A stretch of 64,000 nt of DNA from Bacillus canaveralius (GCF_002860125.1 NZ_PGVA01000024.1:1-64000); one strand, 5' to 3'; counted from the first letter of the stretch, positions 8,302 through 16,082 are shown. The notes: generated by a model not told the origin, from the letters alone. Numbers and translations are program-made.

Positions 8302-8541
8302 CTCTTCAACTTTCAGAGTTATCATCTACTTCGGCCAGTTGACAGTGAACTCTTTCTGCCATGTCATCAACTTCGGAGGGTTTATCATCATCTTTCCAGG
8401 ATATATCGTCAACTTCGGTCATTTTATCGTCAACTTTCCGATAAATCATCAACTTAAGATGGTTTATCGTCAACTTTCCAGGATATTTCACCAACTTCAG
8501 TTATGTTATCATCAACTCCTCTGACTTATCATCAACTCGCA
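8302..8541. repeat. Tandem array of a ~21-nt repeat (about 12 copies)
   Basis: The stretch is made of a degenerate unit whose core on the plus strand is TCRTCAACTTYSS (ACTTTCC or ACTTCGG endings). Cores begin near 8303, 8322, 8343, 8364, 8385, 8406, 8427, 8446, 8467, 8488, 8509 and 8529, so the spacing is 21 nt in most cases and 19-20 in three. Because 21 is a multiple of three, open frames appear on both strands with 7-residue periodicity, but no ribosome binding site precedes them and the spacing slips. It sits between the FabH remnant and a small membrane protein gene. The same unit occurs again near 45.4 kb. Function unknown. Confidence 0.85.
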
Positions 8542-8544
8542 TAC

Positions 8545-8751
8545 TTACTTGGCAAAACGTTTAATTATAAAAGCAATTGCAAAACCGATAATCGTACAGG
8601 GAAGGATGCTGGCTGCCAGCATGCCGAGTCCAATCCCATACCATGGATTACGGATTACTGCCACAGCAAAACTGGCGACAAATATTGTAACTGAGTAATA
8701 GTAAACTGGATCGCAAATAAAACCAAAAAAATTGGAGAACCGTTTTGTCAT
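8545..8751 (-). CDS. Small membrane protein, unknown
   Basis: I do not recognise this 68-residue protein. It has two hydrophobic stretches, roughly residues 17-35 and 40-62, separated by NPWYG, and ends in the basic sequence KRFAK, which suggests a two-helix membrane protein. TTGGAG lies 5 bases before the ATG, a reasonable Shine-Dalgarno site. It is between the repeat array and cwlC and reads in the same direction as cwlC. No coding alternative on the other strand is better. It could be a small holin-like or stress protein, but nothing in the sequence decides that. Confidence 0.5.
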   Translation of the reverse strand: MTKRFSNFFGFICDPVYYYSVTIFVASFAVAVIRNPWYGIGLGMLAASILPCTIIGFAIAFIIKRFAK

Positions 8752-8828
8752 GGTTCTCCAAATTAAGCATCCTTAAAATTTTTATAGCTTACTTGATTCG
8801 AATTTTGACAGAGTTAAGCGTCAGTGCC

Positions 8829-9596
8829 TTATTCCTGAATGACGATGGCTTCGAAACCGGCTTCTATAGCTTTCCCTGCTAGCTGATCCGCGTTTTCCCG
8901 ATTGGCGAATGCGCCGATTTGCACTTTATAGTATCCGTCGCGATAGCTTATATAGGTGTCGAATCCTTTTTCCTCTGCTTGTGCAGCTAACTGGTCAGCA
9001 TTAGTGCTTACAGTAAAGGCGCCGATCTGGACCCTATATAGCGGCCCGGCCAGATTTTTTCGCACCAGCCCGAATGAGCGGACTAATCCATTTACATGGC
9101 CGCGCGCGATTTGTTCAATAAATGATGATTGTTTAAGCTTTGCAGCATCCGATGTGTTGTCGATAAAACCGTTCTCGGTTAATACGGCCGGCATGTTGGA
9201 CTCACGGAGGACATGAAGGTTCGCTTGTTTCTTTCCACGGTCGCGGTAATCAACTTGTTTAAGAACCTCCTCATGAATCAAGTTCTGGTAAGTTGTCGTC
9301 GGCGCACCAAGTCCTGGAAAAATATAGTCTTCGTAACCAGTCCCGCCTCCAGCATTAACATGAATAGAAAGATAGAAATCTGCCCCCCAGTTATTCGCCG
9401 CATCTGTGCGCTGAGTAAGGCTCGTCGTTTGGTCACCTGTGCGGCTCATTAACACAGAAATTCCTTCGTATTCATTTAAAAGAATATCCCTTATTCGGGA
9501 GCTGATCTGCAAAGTGAGGTTTTTCTCTTGCATTCCATTTCCCACTGCACCAGGGTCTGTTCCACCATGACCGGGATCTATGAAGATTTTTGTCAC
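8829..9596 (-). CDS. cwlC: Sporulation N-acetylmuramoyl-L-alanine amidase with SPOR repeats
   Basis: This zinc amidase cuts the bond between MurNAc and L-alanine in peptidoglycan and, like B. subtilis CwlC, probably lyses the mother-cell wall to release the spore. The Amidase_3 domain (residues 1-175) shows zinc ligands H10 in DPGHGG, E24 and H79 in SIHVN, and catalytic E141 in LTENGF. Two SPOR-type repeats follow (about 183-217 and 222-255), each with YRVQIGAF or YKVQIGAF. The length of 255 residues equals CwlC. There is no signal peptide, which is normal for this enzyme. It starts at GTG 9596 with GAGGTGA 6 bases upstream. CATAGAATA just before the ribosome site resembles a sigma-K -10 element but lies too close to be convincing. 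Confidence 0.9.
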   Translation of the reverse strand: MTKIFIDPGHGGTDPGAVGNGMQEKNLTLQISSRIRDILLNEYEGISVLMSRTGDQTTSLTQRTDAANNWGADFYLSIHVNAGGGTGYEDYIFPGLGAPTTTYQNLIHEEVLKQVDYRDRGKKQANLHVLRESNMPAVLTENGFIDNTSDAAKLKQSSFIEQIARGHVNGLVRSFGLVRKNLAGPLYRVQIGAFTVSTNADQLAAQAEEKGFDTYISYRDGYYKVQIGAFANRENADQLAGKAIEAGFEAIVIQE

Positions 9597-9984
9597 TTTT
9601 TATCACCTCATCCTATTCTATGTATTTCAAAATAAACTGGTTGTACATTTTACATAGGATAAATACTCAATTTGCATTAGATGAGGATGGGTAATAACTG
9701 GATTGAAAATCATAGAGTGCTTTCGCGGCGGGGGAAATTGGCTGATAAGTACTGGATTGAATTAAAAGCCAGTTACTTTTACATCTTTAACTAAAATAAT
9801 GCCGGGCCGGCATGCAAATGATTCAGTTTACTTCCACTTCATGTATAATATATTTATCAAATGCTTCTCTTTTCGATGTTAAAATTGATTTTCAAAGGGA
9901 TATTGCAACAGATGGTGGCAAATTGGGAAAGCTGTGTATGTTTTAAGAACGATAAATTCATGTGATTTGGGGTTACTAAATAAG
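9597..9984. other. Divergent intergenic region cwlC-pssA
   Basis: No coding signal is seen. The region is divergent and should carry promoters for both neighbours; the only good candidate is the extended -10 for pssA listed separately. Confidence 0.6.
9821..9849 (+). promoter_or_regulatory. Candidate sigma-A promoter for pssA
   Basis: TGTATAAT (extended -10, hexamer 9844-9849) is preceded at 17 bases by a weak -35 (about ATTCAG/TTCAGT). The distance of about 135 bases to pssA leaves a leader without obvious structure. Confidence 0.4.
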
Positions 9985-10686
9985 ATGAAGTTTAAAAAAG
10001 CTATACCTAATTTATTTACGCTAAGCAATTTATTTTGTGGTTTTTTATCGGTGTTATTAACTGCTCACGGCGACACAAGGAACGCATCAATACTGATTTT
10101 GATCGGGATGATGCTCGATAGTATGGATGGACGAATCGCGAGAATGCTAAAAGCCGAATCCGAAATCGGAAAAGAGCTTGATTCTCTGGCTGATATTGTC
10201 ACTTTCGGCGTTGCGCCTGCGATTCTCGTCTATTATGTATCGTTTTCTCAATATGGATTAATCGGAATGATTATAGCCGGTTTGTTTCCTTTGTTCGGGG
10301 CGTTCAGGCTGGCGCGCTTTAATGTCAACGCAAGAAGCTCTATCTATTACTTTACCGGTGTCCCAATCACCGCAGCAGGCGGTTTACTAACGCTGGTGGC
10401 AATCCTGCACCGCTGGATTCCCGATATCCTGATCAGCGTCTCCTTCATGGCTTTATGTTTCTTAATGGTCAGCAAATATAAAATACCAAGCTTAAAAAAC
10501 GTTCCCCTTCCGAAATACGGAACGATAGTCACAGCGCTGCTCGGATGCCTTATTTTTATTATTTTTAAAAATCAGCAGCAAGAAATGCCTTATTTTATTT
10601 ATATCGCAGTCCCCCTCTATATCGGTTTTATCGGCTACCGTCTGAAAAAACGCCGGGATAATGGCGGGAAAAATCATAAGAGCTAA
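9985..10686 (+). CDS. pssA: CDP-diacylglycerol-serine O-phosphatidyltransferase
   Basis: The enzyme joins CDP-diacylglycerol and L-serine to phosphatidylserine, the precursor of phosphatidylethanolamine. The CDP-alcohol phosphotransferase signature D-x2-DG-x2-AR-x8-G-x3-D-x3-D is complete (D45, D48, G49, A52, R53, G62, D66, D70). About six to seven membrane helices fill the rest. At 233 residues it is longer than B. subtilis PssA (177), with the extra length at the C-terminus. The start at 9985 (MKFKKAIPNLFTLSN) is chosen by family homology; GGGG about 12 bases upstream is a modest ribosome site, and an upstream in-frame ATG at 9934 has none. The usual downstream partner psd (decarboxylase) is not adjacent. 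Confidence 0.9.
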   Translation: MKFKKAIPNLFTLSNLFCGFLSVLLTAHGDTRNASILILIGMMLDSMDGRIARMLKAESEIGKELDSLADIVTFGVAPAILVYYVSFSQYGLIGMIIAGLFPLFGAFRLARFNVNARSSIYYFTGVPITAAGGLLTLVAILHRWIPDILISVSFMALCFLMVSKYKIPSLKNVPLPKYGTIVTALLGCLIFIIFKNQQQEMPYFIYIAVPLYIGFIGYRLKKRRDNGGKNHKS

Positions 10687-10700
10687 TCGATGAGATACGC

Positions 10701-10739
10701 AAAAGAACCGCACCCGGAAATTTCGGTGTAGTTCTTTTA
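10701..10739 (+). terminator. Terminator of pssA
   Basis: AAAAGAAC and GTTCTTTT form the outer stem, with an inner GCACCGGAAA/TTTCGGTGT arm. It begins about 15 bases after the pssA stop. Confidence 0.75.
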
Positions 10740-10840
10740 CGGTCTTTATTCAACATTCTTTAACGACTCGAACCGAAGTGTACTGGAACAACAATAGATT
10801 GGATTGGCTTCGGCGTTAAAAATTTGGTAAATACTCGTAC

Positions 10841-10869
10841 TTGACCTTATCGGCTCTAAACAATATAAT
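10841..10869 (+). promoter_or_regulatory. Sigma-A promoter of tRNA-Arg
   Basis: TTGACC (10841-10846) and a perfect TATAAT (10864-10869) are separated by 17 bases. Transcription would begin about 15 bases before the tRNA. Confidence 0.8.
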
Positions 10870-10891
10870 TAATAATGTTTTCAACTTATAT

Positions 10892-10965
10892 GTCCCAGTA
10901 GCTCAGCAGGATAGAGCAACAGTTTCCTAAACTGTAGGTCGGGAGTTCGAATCTCTTCTGGGACG
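10892..10965 (+). tRNA. tRNA-Arg (anticodon CCU)
   Basis: The cloverleaf folds fully: acceptor GTCCCAG/CTGGGAC, D stem GCTC/GAGC, anticodon stem ACAGT/ACTGT with loop TTCCTAA (anticodon CCT, reading AGG), T stem GGGAG/CTCTT with TTCGAAT loop. The 3' CCA is not encoded. A strong promoter precedes it and an intrinsic terminator follows 11 bases later, so it is a single-gene transcription unit. Confidence 0.95.
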
Positions 10966-10976
10966 TTAACTCATGC

Positions 10977-11011
10977 GGGAAATTCCTTTATTGATAAGGA
11001 ATTTCCCTTTT
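10977..11011 (+). terminator. Terminator of tRNA-Arg
   Basis: GGGAAATTCCTT pairs with AAGGAATTTCCC over 12 bp and is followed by TTTT. Confidence 0.85.
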
Positions 11012-11090
11012 GTCATTTTGTTTATAAATCCATGTAATAAAAGGAAAAAAATTTAAATTAAGCTTTTTTCTACAATTTATGTTATTATAT

Positions 11091-11176
11091 CCCTTAGGGC
11101 AAATTTTACGAAAGTAAAAGACGCAAAGCCACGGGCCTAAAGCATTGAGTTGTCATGGCAGCCGGGTTGCATAAGT
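11091..11176 (+). promoter_or_regulatory. Cyclic-di-GMP-I riboswitch (GEMM-I)
   Basis: The conserved GEMM-I pieces occur in order: AGGGCAAA, a hairpin closed by a GAAA tetraloop (TTTTAC-GAAA-GTAAAA), GACGCAAAGCCACGGGCC, CTAAAG (tetraloop receptor side), then ATGGCAGCCGGGTTGC, with CTTA/TAAG closing P1. This RNA binds the second messenger c-di-GMP. The only gene it can control is the 62-residue gene at 11240. The segment between them can fold over the Shine-Dalgarno site (listed separately). Confidence 0.92.
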
Positions 11177-11196
11177 CACATACTTGTTTGTTCGAT

Positions 11197-11235
11197 CCCT
11201 TTCTAATTTGCCTAAATTAGCTAAAAAGAAGGGTG
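11197..11235 (+). promoter_or_regulatory. Predicted Shine-Dalgarno-sequestering hairpin (expression platform)
   Basis: CTAATTT (11203-11209) pairs with AAATTAG (11214-11220) around a 4-base loop, and the flanking CCCTT (11197-11201) can pair with AAGGG (11229-11233), which is the Shine-Dalgarno site of the next gene. No T run follows, so control at translation is more likely than termination. This is a hand fold. Confidence 0.5.
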
Positions 11236-11239
11236 AAAA

Positions 11240-11428
11240 ATGTTTTATCCAACCGTTTATAGTAAGGAAAATGATCAAAGGCACATTGTAAAAGACAAAA
11301 ACATCTGTGAATGTGGATTCAAATACAATGGTTTTTCGACGTTTATCATGCGCGACTTTAAAAAGATTCAATTTAAACATGTTAAAGAAATAACATGCCC
11401 AAAGTGTAAATCCGTCTTAAAACAATAA
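11240..11428 (+). CDS. Small zinc-ribbon-like protein under c-di-GMP riboswitch control
   Basis: I do not recognise this 62-residue protein. It has CEC near residue 25 and CPKC near residue 54 with about 27 residues between, a spacing suited to one structural zinc site; the middle is basic and aromatic (TFIMRDFKKIQF). There is no signal peptide or membrane segment. AAGGGTG lies 5 bases before the ATG. The c-di-GMP-I riboswitch about 65 bases upstream and a 12-bp terminator overlapping the stop make it a single-gene unit. It is therefore likely to respond to motile/sessile signalling. It could bind nucleic acid or a protein partner; the sequence does not say. Confidence 0.75.
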   Translation: MFYPTVYSKENDQRHIVKDKNICECGFKYNGFSTFIMRDFKKIQFKHVKEITCPKCKSVLKQ

Positions 11429-11440
11429 GATGGATTTTTT
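11408..11440 (+). terminator. Terminator overlapping the 62-residue gene
   Basis: AAATCCGTCTTA pairs with TAAGATGGATTT (12 bp, one G-U) around AAACAA, followed by T. The 5' arm is inside the last codons of the gene. Confidence 0.85.
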
Positions 11441-11453
11441 CATTTTCCAGAGG

Positions 11454-12213
11454 CTATTTCGCCAAACTTCCCATTGGCCCGAAAAATTCAAAGTGAATTT
11501 TATCTTCACGAAAGCCTCCTCCGCTTATTAAAACAACTGGATTTAACCGGTCAGAATGTAAGATAAAGTCACCGGCTGGTGCACTTACTTGCAAAGTGTC
11601 TCCCTCTTCTACTTGGTTGTGAAGATAGTTTGAGACGATGCCATCAGGTGCTTTGTTTCCATCTTCACGTTTAACTGAAATACGGTAATAATCTTTTCCA
11701 GGTGCATCGGCGAGGCTGTATTGGCGAATATGGGTGTAATTTTCCCCGTCAATATTGAACTGAAGGCTGACATATTGACCCGGGATAAAATCTGCGATCT
11801 CCGCTCCGTCCGCTGCCTTTAAATAGAAAGAGGTAATGACATCACTTTCCTTTACTTTCTCTGTTACCATGAAGCTGCGGAAATCTTTTCCATCCGCCTT
11901 TCTGGCTGGACGCTTCGGCATACATGTCAAATTCAACACTTATAAATGCATCAGCTTTTATTGCATAGGCTCTTTCCCAGGCATGGATGATTTCCGGAGT
12001 TGCAGCATCACCTAAAACATCCTGAATCGCCAAAAGAAGGTGTTTCCCGACTATTGGGTATTGTTCCGGTTTAATCCCAATGCTGCGGTGTTTATGTGCT
12101 ATTTGCTTCACAACCGGGATAATCGCTTCTAAATTATCGATGTACTTTGCGGCTGCATAAACAGTACCGGCTAAAGCCTTCTGCTGTCTGCCCTGTTGCT
12201 ATTGTGAACGCAA
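11454..12213 (-). pseudogene. hmp: Decayed flavohaemoprotein (nitric oxide dioxygenase) gene
   Basis: An intact Hmp has a globin domain, an FAD domain and an NAD domain and converts NO to nitrate. Here the globin part begins without its first ~55 residues (QQGRQQKALAGTVYAAAKYI is still readable upstream of any start codon), and runs through KQIAHKHRSIGIKPEQYPIVG. A frameshift follows near 11.88-11.91 kb, at the QKGGWK/DGKDF boundary. The FAD domain then continues in the other frame (HIRQYSLADAPG, DFILH) to LISGG, where about 120 residues of the NAD domain are missing and the sequence jumps to the C-terminal EDKIHFEFFGPMG. Three independent lesions make this clearly non-functional. Confidence 0.92.
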
Positions 12214-12246
12214 AAAACTCCCTTCATTGTAAAAAGGGAGTTTTTC
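12211..12246 (-). terminator. Terminator of YeeE-type transporter gene
   Basis: AAAAACTCCCTT and AAGGGAGTTTTT form a strong stem 10 bases after the stop on the minus strand, with T on the distal arm. Confidence 0.85.
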
Positions 12247-12254
12247 GCATTCCA

Positions 12255-13511
12255 TTAACACACTGAATCTGTCGATTTTGGGACTGTTAATCCAAACAGC
12301 GGACGGATAAATAAAGCGAGCAATGTTCCGAGCATTGCCATAACCATCCAGACCCAGCCATGGAGGCTGAAGGATGCGATCCCGCTGAAGTAAGCCCCGA
12401 TATTACAGCCGAAGGCAAGACGTGCTCCATAGCCCATCATAATTCCGCCTACGATAGAAGCTGCCGCCACTCCCGGTTTAATTCTGCCGGGTTTAAAGGT
12501 ACCTTGTGCTGCCGCAGAAACAAAAGCACCAAGAATAATTCCGAAGTTCATTACGCTTGTCGGATCAGCCAACACGGTATTGGCAAGTGCGGCACCGTTT
12601 GGTCCCGAATAATAACCCCAGCTCGTCACATCAATGCCCATTGCCATCATAGCCTTGCCGCCCCATAGTGCAAAGGCGGAAGTGATTCCCCATGGATTTC
12701 CGCGAATAGTTAAGGTTAACGCGTTTAAAACAGCTAAAACGATTGCTGCTGTAAAGAGCGGCCAAGAACCGCGAATAATCTTTTTCCAGCCTGTTGTGGT
12801 CGGAAGCGGCTTCATCATCGGCGGATTTTTCTTTTTCGCAATTTGAACTGTTACCCAATAAATAAGGGCAAACGCCACCAATTGTACAAGCAGCGCACCG
12901 AAATAGCCGAGACCGGTCGATTGCGCAAGGGAAATCGCTGGCAGGGAAGGCATATCCTCCATCCAGAAAGTGAAATGGTAGGCTCCGAGCACGGATCCTG
13001 CAATAAAAGCCAAAAGCGTTAATATCATTGATGACGAACCGCCACCAACTGAATATAGGGTACCAGAGGCGCAGCCGTTGCCGAGCTGCATGCCAATTCC
13101 AAAAATAAATGCCCCAAATAAAACACTGACACCTACAGGTGAAACGTTCCCGGAGGGTGCGACACCAGTGAAGCTAAAACCTGTGCCAAGAATAATCGCA
13201 AATAAAGTCGATGCGACAGCAAGCATGAGCATGTGGGCTTGCAATCCCTGAACATTGCCGACTGACATTAAGCGCCGGAATGCCGATGTGAATCCAAATC
13301 GGGCATAAAGCAAAGTGATTCCCAACAAAAGCCCAATTACAAATAAAGTACCTTGTGTCCAGTTCGTTATAGAAACAATCATAATAAATAAAATAACTGC
13401 TGCAAAGACACCTAATGCCACAAGTGGCTTTTGCATTGGACTGAGGGTTGTCACAAAAGTTGTCGACTTTTTATCCCATTCCAATGAAGGAACTGTTGAA
13501 GTTTGTGCCAA
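12255..13511 (-). CDS. YeeE/YedE (TsuA)-family sulfur transporter
   Basis: This 418-residue integral membrane protein with ten or more hydrophobic segments belongs to the family of the thiosulfate transporter TsuA. The two diagnostic cysteine loops are present: LGNGCASGTLYSVGGGS around residue 145 and RLAFGCNIGAYFSG near residue 370, where conserved cysteines hand thiosulfate through the membrane. The N-terminal 25 residues are cytoplasmic. The protein ends in a further cysteine. The usual companion, a TusA-like sulfur carrier (TsuB), is not next to it in this window, and the neighbours (prsA-like, broken hmp) are unrelated. It has its own terminator. Transport of thiosulfate is inferred from family membership. 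Confidence 0.85.
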   Translation of the reverse strand: MAQTSTVPSLEWDKKSTTFVTTLSPMQKPLVALGVFAAVILFIMIVSITNWTQGTLFVIGLLLGITLLYARFGFTSAFRRLMSVGNVQGLQAHMLMLAVASTLFAIILGTGFSFTGVAPSGNVSPVGVSVLFGAFIFGIGMQLGNGCASGTLYSVGGGSSSMILTLLAFIAGSVLGAYHFTFWMEDMPSLPAISLAQSTGLGYFGALLVQLVAFALIYWVTVQIAKKKNPPMMKPLPTTTGWKKIIRGSWPLFTAAIVLAVLNALTLTIRGNPWGITSAFALWGGKAMMAMGIDVTSWGYYSGPNGAALANTVLADPTSVMNFGIILGAFVSAAAQGTFKPGRIKPGVAAASIVGGIMMGYGARLAFGCNIGAYFSGIASFSLHGWVWMVMAMLGTLLALFIRPLFGLTVPKSTDSVC

Positions 13512-13636
13512 TCTAATCTACCCCTTTTCTTACCAGTTTACTTGGTTTTGTTGTTTAACTATTTCATACTATAACGATTTGAACCAATTGTAAACCAGTT
13601 AGCTTTGAGTCGTAATAACTAAAATTTGTATAAATA

Positions 13637-13675
13637 AAGAAGGAGCAACCGCAACAATCCGGCTGGCTCCTTCTT
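13637..13675 (-). terminator. Terminator of prsA-like gene
   Basis: AAGAAGGAGC and GCTCCTTCTT form a 10-bp stem with a structured loop, about 15 bases beyond the stop. Confidence 0.75.
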
Positions 13676-13688
13676 AAGATATATTCTA

Positions 13689-14585
13689 CTATTTTTTGTC
13701 GTCATCGAGGTAGTTCTCAATTTTATATTCTTTTTTTCGCTCTTCCAGCCAGGTTGGATACTCGGTTTGAAACTTTTGATCATAGAGCAAATCGCGTATC
13801 TCTTCTTTATGGTCCTCTAAGCTTGCTTCTTTTGCCGCTTTTTTATCAAGCACTTGAATGAGATGGAAGCCGTGTTCAGTCTTAACCGGCTCGCTGATTG
13901 CGTCAACATCGAGCGAAAAAGCAGCCTCTTCAAACTCAGGAACCATATCTCCCCTTGCAAAATAGCCCAAGTCACCACCGGACTCTGCATTTGTCTCATC
14001 CGTCGAAAATTCCTTTGCCAGTGCAACGAAATCTTCGCCGGCGTTAAGCTTTGCTTTTACTTCTTCAGCAGTTTTCTGGTCCTCTACTAAAATATGCCGT
14101 GCTTTAACCTGTTCTTCTTCAGCAAACTGGGCTTTATTTTCATCGAAATACGTTTGCATCTCTTCTTCTGAGATCGCAATTTTGTCCTTGAGTAGCTTTC
14201 TTGTTAATAAATACATATCGATTTCTTCCTCGATACTGGCTTTTGAAATCCCGCTCATTTTCAGCTGCTCATTAAAGGCTTCTTTGCCTCCGTATGAATC
14301 CATAAGAGTTTTGAGTTCAGCTTCCTTTTCTTTGTCGCTTACCGTGATTTTTTGCTTTTTAGCTTCGAGGGCAACAATTTTATTGGAAATCAGTGAATCC
14401 AAAGCCTGCTTGCCATATAGATCAACCAGCATCTTATTTAATTCCGCCTCTTTGATCGGTTCCCCCTCCACTGTTGCAACTGCATCATTATTTTTTGAAA
14501 AAGCGACTGTAATCACTGCCGCACTCGCGATGATAATCGCAACCAAGATAAAATAAAACTTTCTGTTTCGCAAAACGGAACTCAT
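13689..14585 (-). CDS. PrsA-like extracellular peptidyl-prolyl isomerase, membrane anchored
   Basis: This foldase of the parvulin (PpiC) type helps exported proteins fold outside the membrane. One hydrophobic segment (residues 10-30) is followed by a SurA-like N-terminal chaperone region. The parvulin domain spans about 150-250, with KARHILV, the [31 protein letters not shown] block and EHGFHLIQV. The charged C-terminus is typical. Unlike PrsA, the membrane segment ends without a lipobox cysteine ([13 protein letters not shown]), so it is held by an uncleaved helix, as in the B. subtilis paralogue YacD. It stands upstream of nothing in the same operon: a terminator follows and htrA lies behind. 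The total length of 298 residues is normal. Confidence 0.88.
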   Translation of the reverse strand: MSSVLRNRKFYFILVAIIIASAAVITVAFSKNNDAVATVEGEPIKEAELNKMLVDLYGKQALDSLISNKIVALEAKKQKITVSDKEKEAELKTLMDSYGGKEAFNEQLKMSGISKASIEEEIDMYLLTRKLLKDKIAISEEEMQTYFDENKAQFAEEEQVKARHILVEDQKTAEEVKAKLNAGEDFVALAKEFSTDETNAESGGDLGYFARGDMVPEFEEAAFSLDVDAISEPVKTEHGFHLIQVLDKKAAKEASLEDHKEEIRDLLYDQKFQTEYPTWLEERKKEYKIENYLDDDKK

Positions 14586-14673
14586 TTTTCCCCTCCAAAT
14601 TTTATTTCTATCTTTTATACTTTAACAGGCAATTATGAACAAATGATGACCAAATCCATAAAAAAATGATAAT

Positions 14674-14703
14674 AAACAGGAAGCGGACCTTCGCTTCCTG
14701 TTA
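14674..14703 (-). terminator. Terminator of htrA-type gene
   Basis: AACAGGAAGCG and CGCTTCCTGTT form an 11-bp stem right after the stop, with a T-rich tail on the minus strand. Confidence 0.85.
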
Positions 14704-14708
14704 CTTTA

Positions 14709-15938
14709 CTAGTTGTTGCTCGTTAACGTTATTGGAATGGTTTTTAAGCTTCCTGCTTGATAAACTTTTAACTCGATTTTGTCGCCGACCTTAAGATTTG
14801 TATATAAGTATTTTCTTAAATCTTTCGAATTTGTAACTTCTGTATCGTTGATCGCGACAATGACATCCTCTACCCGCAAGCCGGCTTCAGCTGCTGCAGA
14901 GTCTGGATCAATATTGGCGACGATCGCACCCTTAGTTACGCTATCTGGAACATTTTTCAAATAACTCCTCGGAATTTCTTCTAAATTTGCTAATCCGACT
15001 CCAAGATATGGCCGTTCCACCTTGCCGTTTTCGATTATTTCTTCGACAATCGGCAGAAGGTCGTTACTCGGAATCGCAAAGCCCAGTCCTTCTATACCAT
15101 TTTGAGAAATTTTCAGGCTATTTATCCCGATCACTTCACCCTGTGTATTGATTAGCGCTCCCCCACTATTTCCGGGGTTGATCGCAGCATCTGTCTGGAT
15201 TACATTTAAATCCCATTCACCTGCTGAAGTAGGGACGGAAATACTTCGATCAACCGCACTGACAATTCCCTGGGTCACTGTCCGGGATAAATCAAGACCA
15301 AGCGGATTTCCTATCGCCAGTACTTGATCCCCTGGTCTTAATGTTGATGAATCACCGAATTTAATCACGGAATCGGCATACTTGGCATCCATTTTCAAGA
15401 CGGCCAGGTCAGTCAAGGCATCTGCCCCGATTAATTCCGCCGTTGTCTTTTCTCCATTATATAGAGATATCTCAATTTCTTCCGCCGCTTCAATCACATG
15501 GTTATTTGTGACGATATAAGCACTGTCTTTATCTTTTTTAAAAATAACGCCAGAGCCTGAACCACGTTGGGCATTTTCACGGTTATTTTCAAAATAACCC
15601 TGTTGCCCCTGCAGATTTACGATTCCAACGATCGCCTTCGAAGAAGTTTCGACAATATCGGCGATCGAAGTTGATGAATTTTGTGCAGAAGCAGGGACAA
15701 TATTGCTTGCACCTTGTTCTGTTTCAGTTTTTTCATTGTTCGCCGCTGCTTGGCGATCTTCAGCTAAATCGAGGGTCTGAAGCAGATCCGTATTGGCGGC
15801 CAATGTTAAGGTCAGCATTGAGCCTGCCACTCCTGCTGATAACAACGAAAATACATTTTTTATTTTTGACTTGCCAGATATTTTTTTCTCCTTGCTACTA
15901 TCATTTTCGTGTGAATTTATTTCATTAAAGTCTGTCAT
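14709..15938 (-). CDS. HtrA-type membrane-anchored serine protease with PDZ domain
   Basis: This quality-control protease degrades misfolded proteins at the outer face of the membrane, like HtrA/HtrB/YyxA of B. subtilis. It has a cytoplasmic tail, one membrane helix near residues 28-50, a low-complexity linker, then a trypsin-like domain with the triad H147 (TNNHV), D177 (LTDLAVL) and S258 (NPGNSGGAL). A single PDZ domain occupies the last 100 residues (YLGVGL to LKVYQ). ATG 15938 is preferred to the ATG two codons earlier, because AGGAGG is 8 bases from the former and only 2 from the latter. Which of the three paralogues it corresponds to cannot be settled. No CssR site was identified by eye. 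Confidence 0.92.
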   Translation of the reverse strand: MTDFNEINSHENDSSKEKKISGKSKIKNVFSLLSAGVAGSMLTLTLAANTDLLQTLDLAEDRQAAANNEKTETEQGASNIVPASAQNSSTSIADIVETSSKAIVGIVNLQGQQGYFENNRENAQRGSGSGVIFKKDKDSAYIVTNNHVIEAAEEIEISLYNGEKTTAELIGADALTDLAVLKMDAKYADSVIKFGDSSTLRPGDQVLAIGNPLGLDLSRTVTQGIVSAVDRSISVPTSAGEWDLNVIQTDAAINPGNSGGALINTQGEVIGINSLKISQNGIEGLGFAIPSNDLLPIVEEIIENGKVERPYLGVGLANLEEIPRSYLKNVPDSVTKGAIVANIDPDSAAAEAGLRVEDVIVAINDTEVTNSKDLRKYLYTNLKVGDKIELKVYQAGSLKTIPITLTSNN

Positions 15939-16082
15939 GCTCATTTCCTCCTCTATCTTCTAACACAAACATTGTTATGATTTGTTTTTATCATATCCAT
16001 AATTTATGACGAAATTATTAACAATCTTTGAAGAGAGTTAGAAAAAATGAAGAAGAATTCAAGATGTGTGTTAAATTAAAAA

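Noticed and set aside
8288-8524. Open frames on both strands through the repeat array (78 and 62 codons)
   Set aside because: They arise because the 21-nt period keeps a frame open. There is no ribosome site, the spacing slips by 1-2 bases at several steps, and the translated heptads do not look like a folded protein.
9600-9625. Sigma-K-like CATAGAATA element before cwlC
   Set aside because: Its position would start transcription within the ribosome site; the true promoter was not found with confidence.
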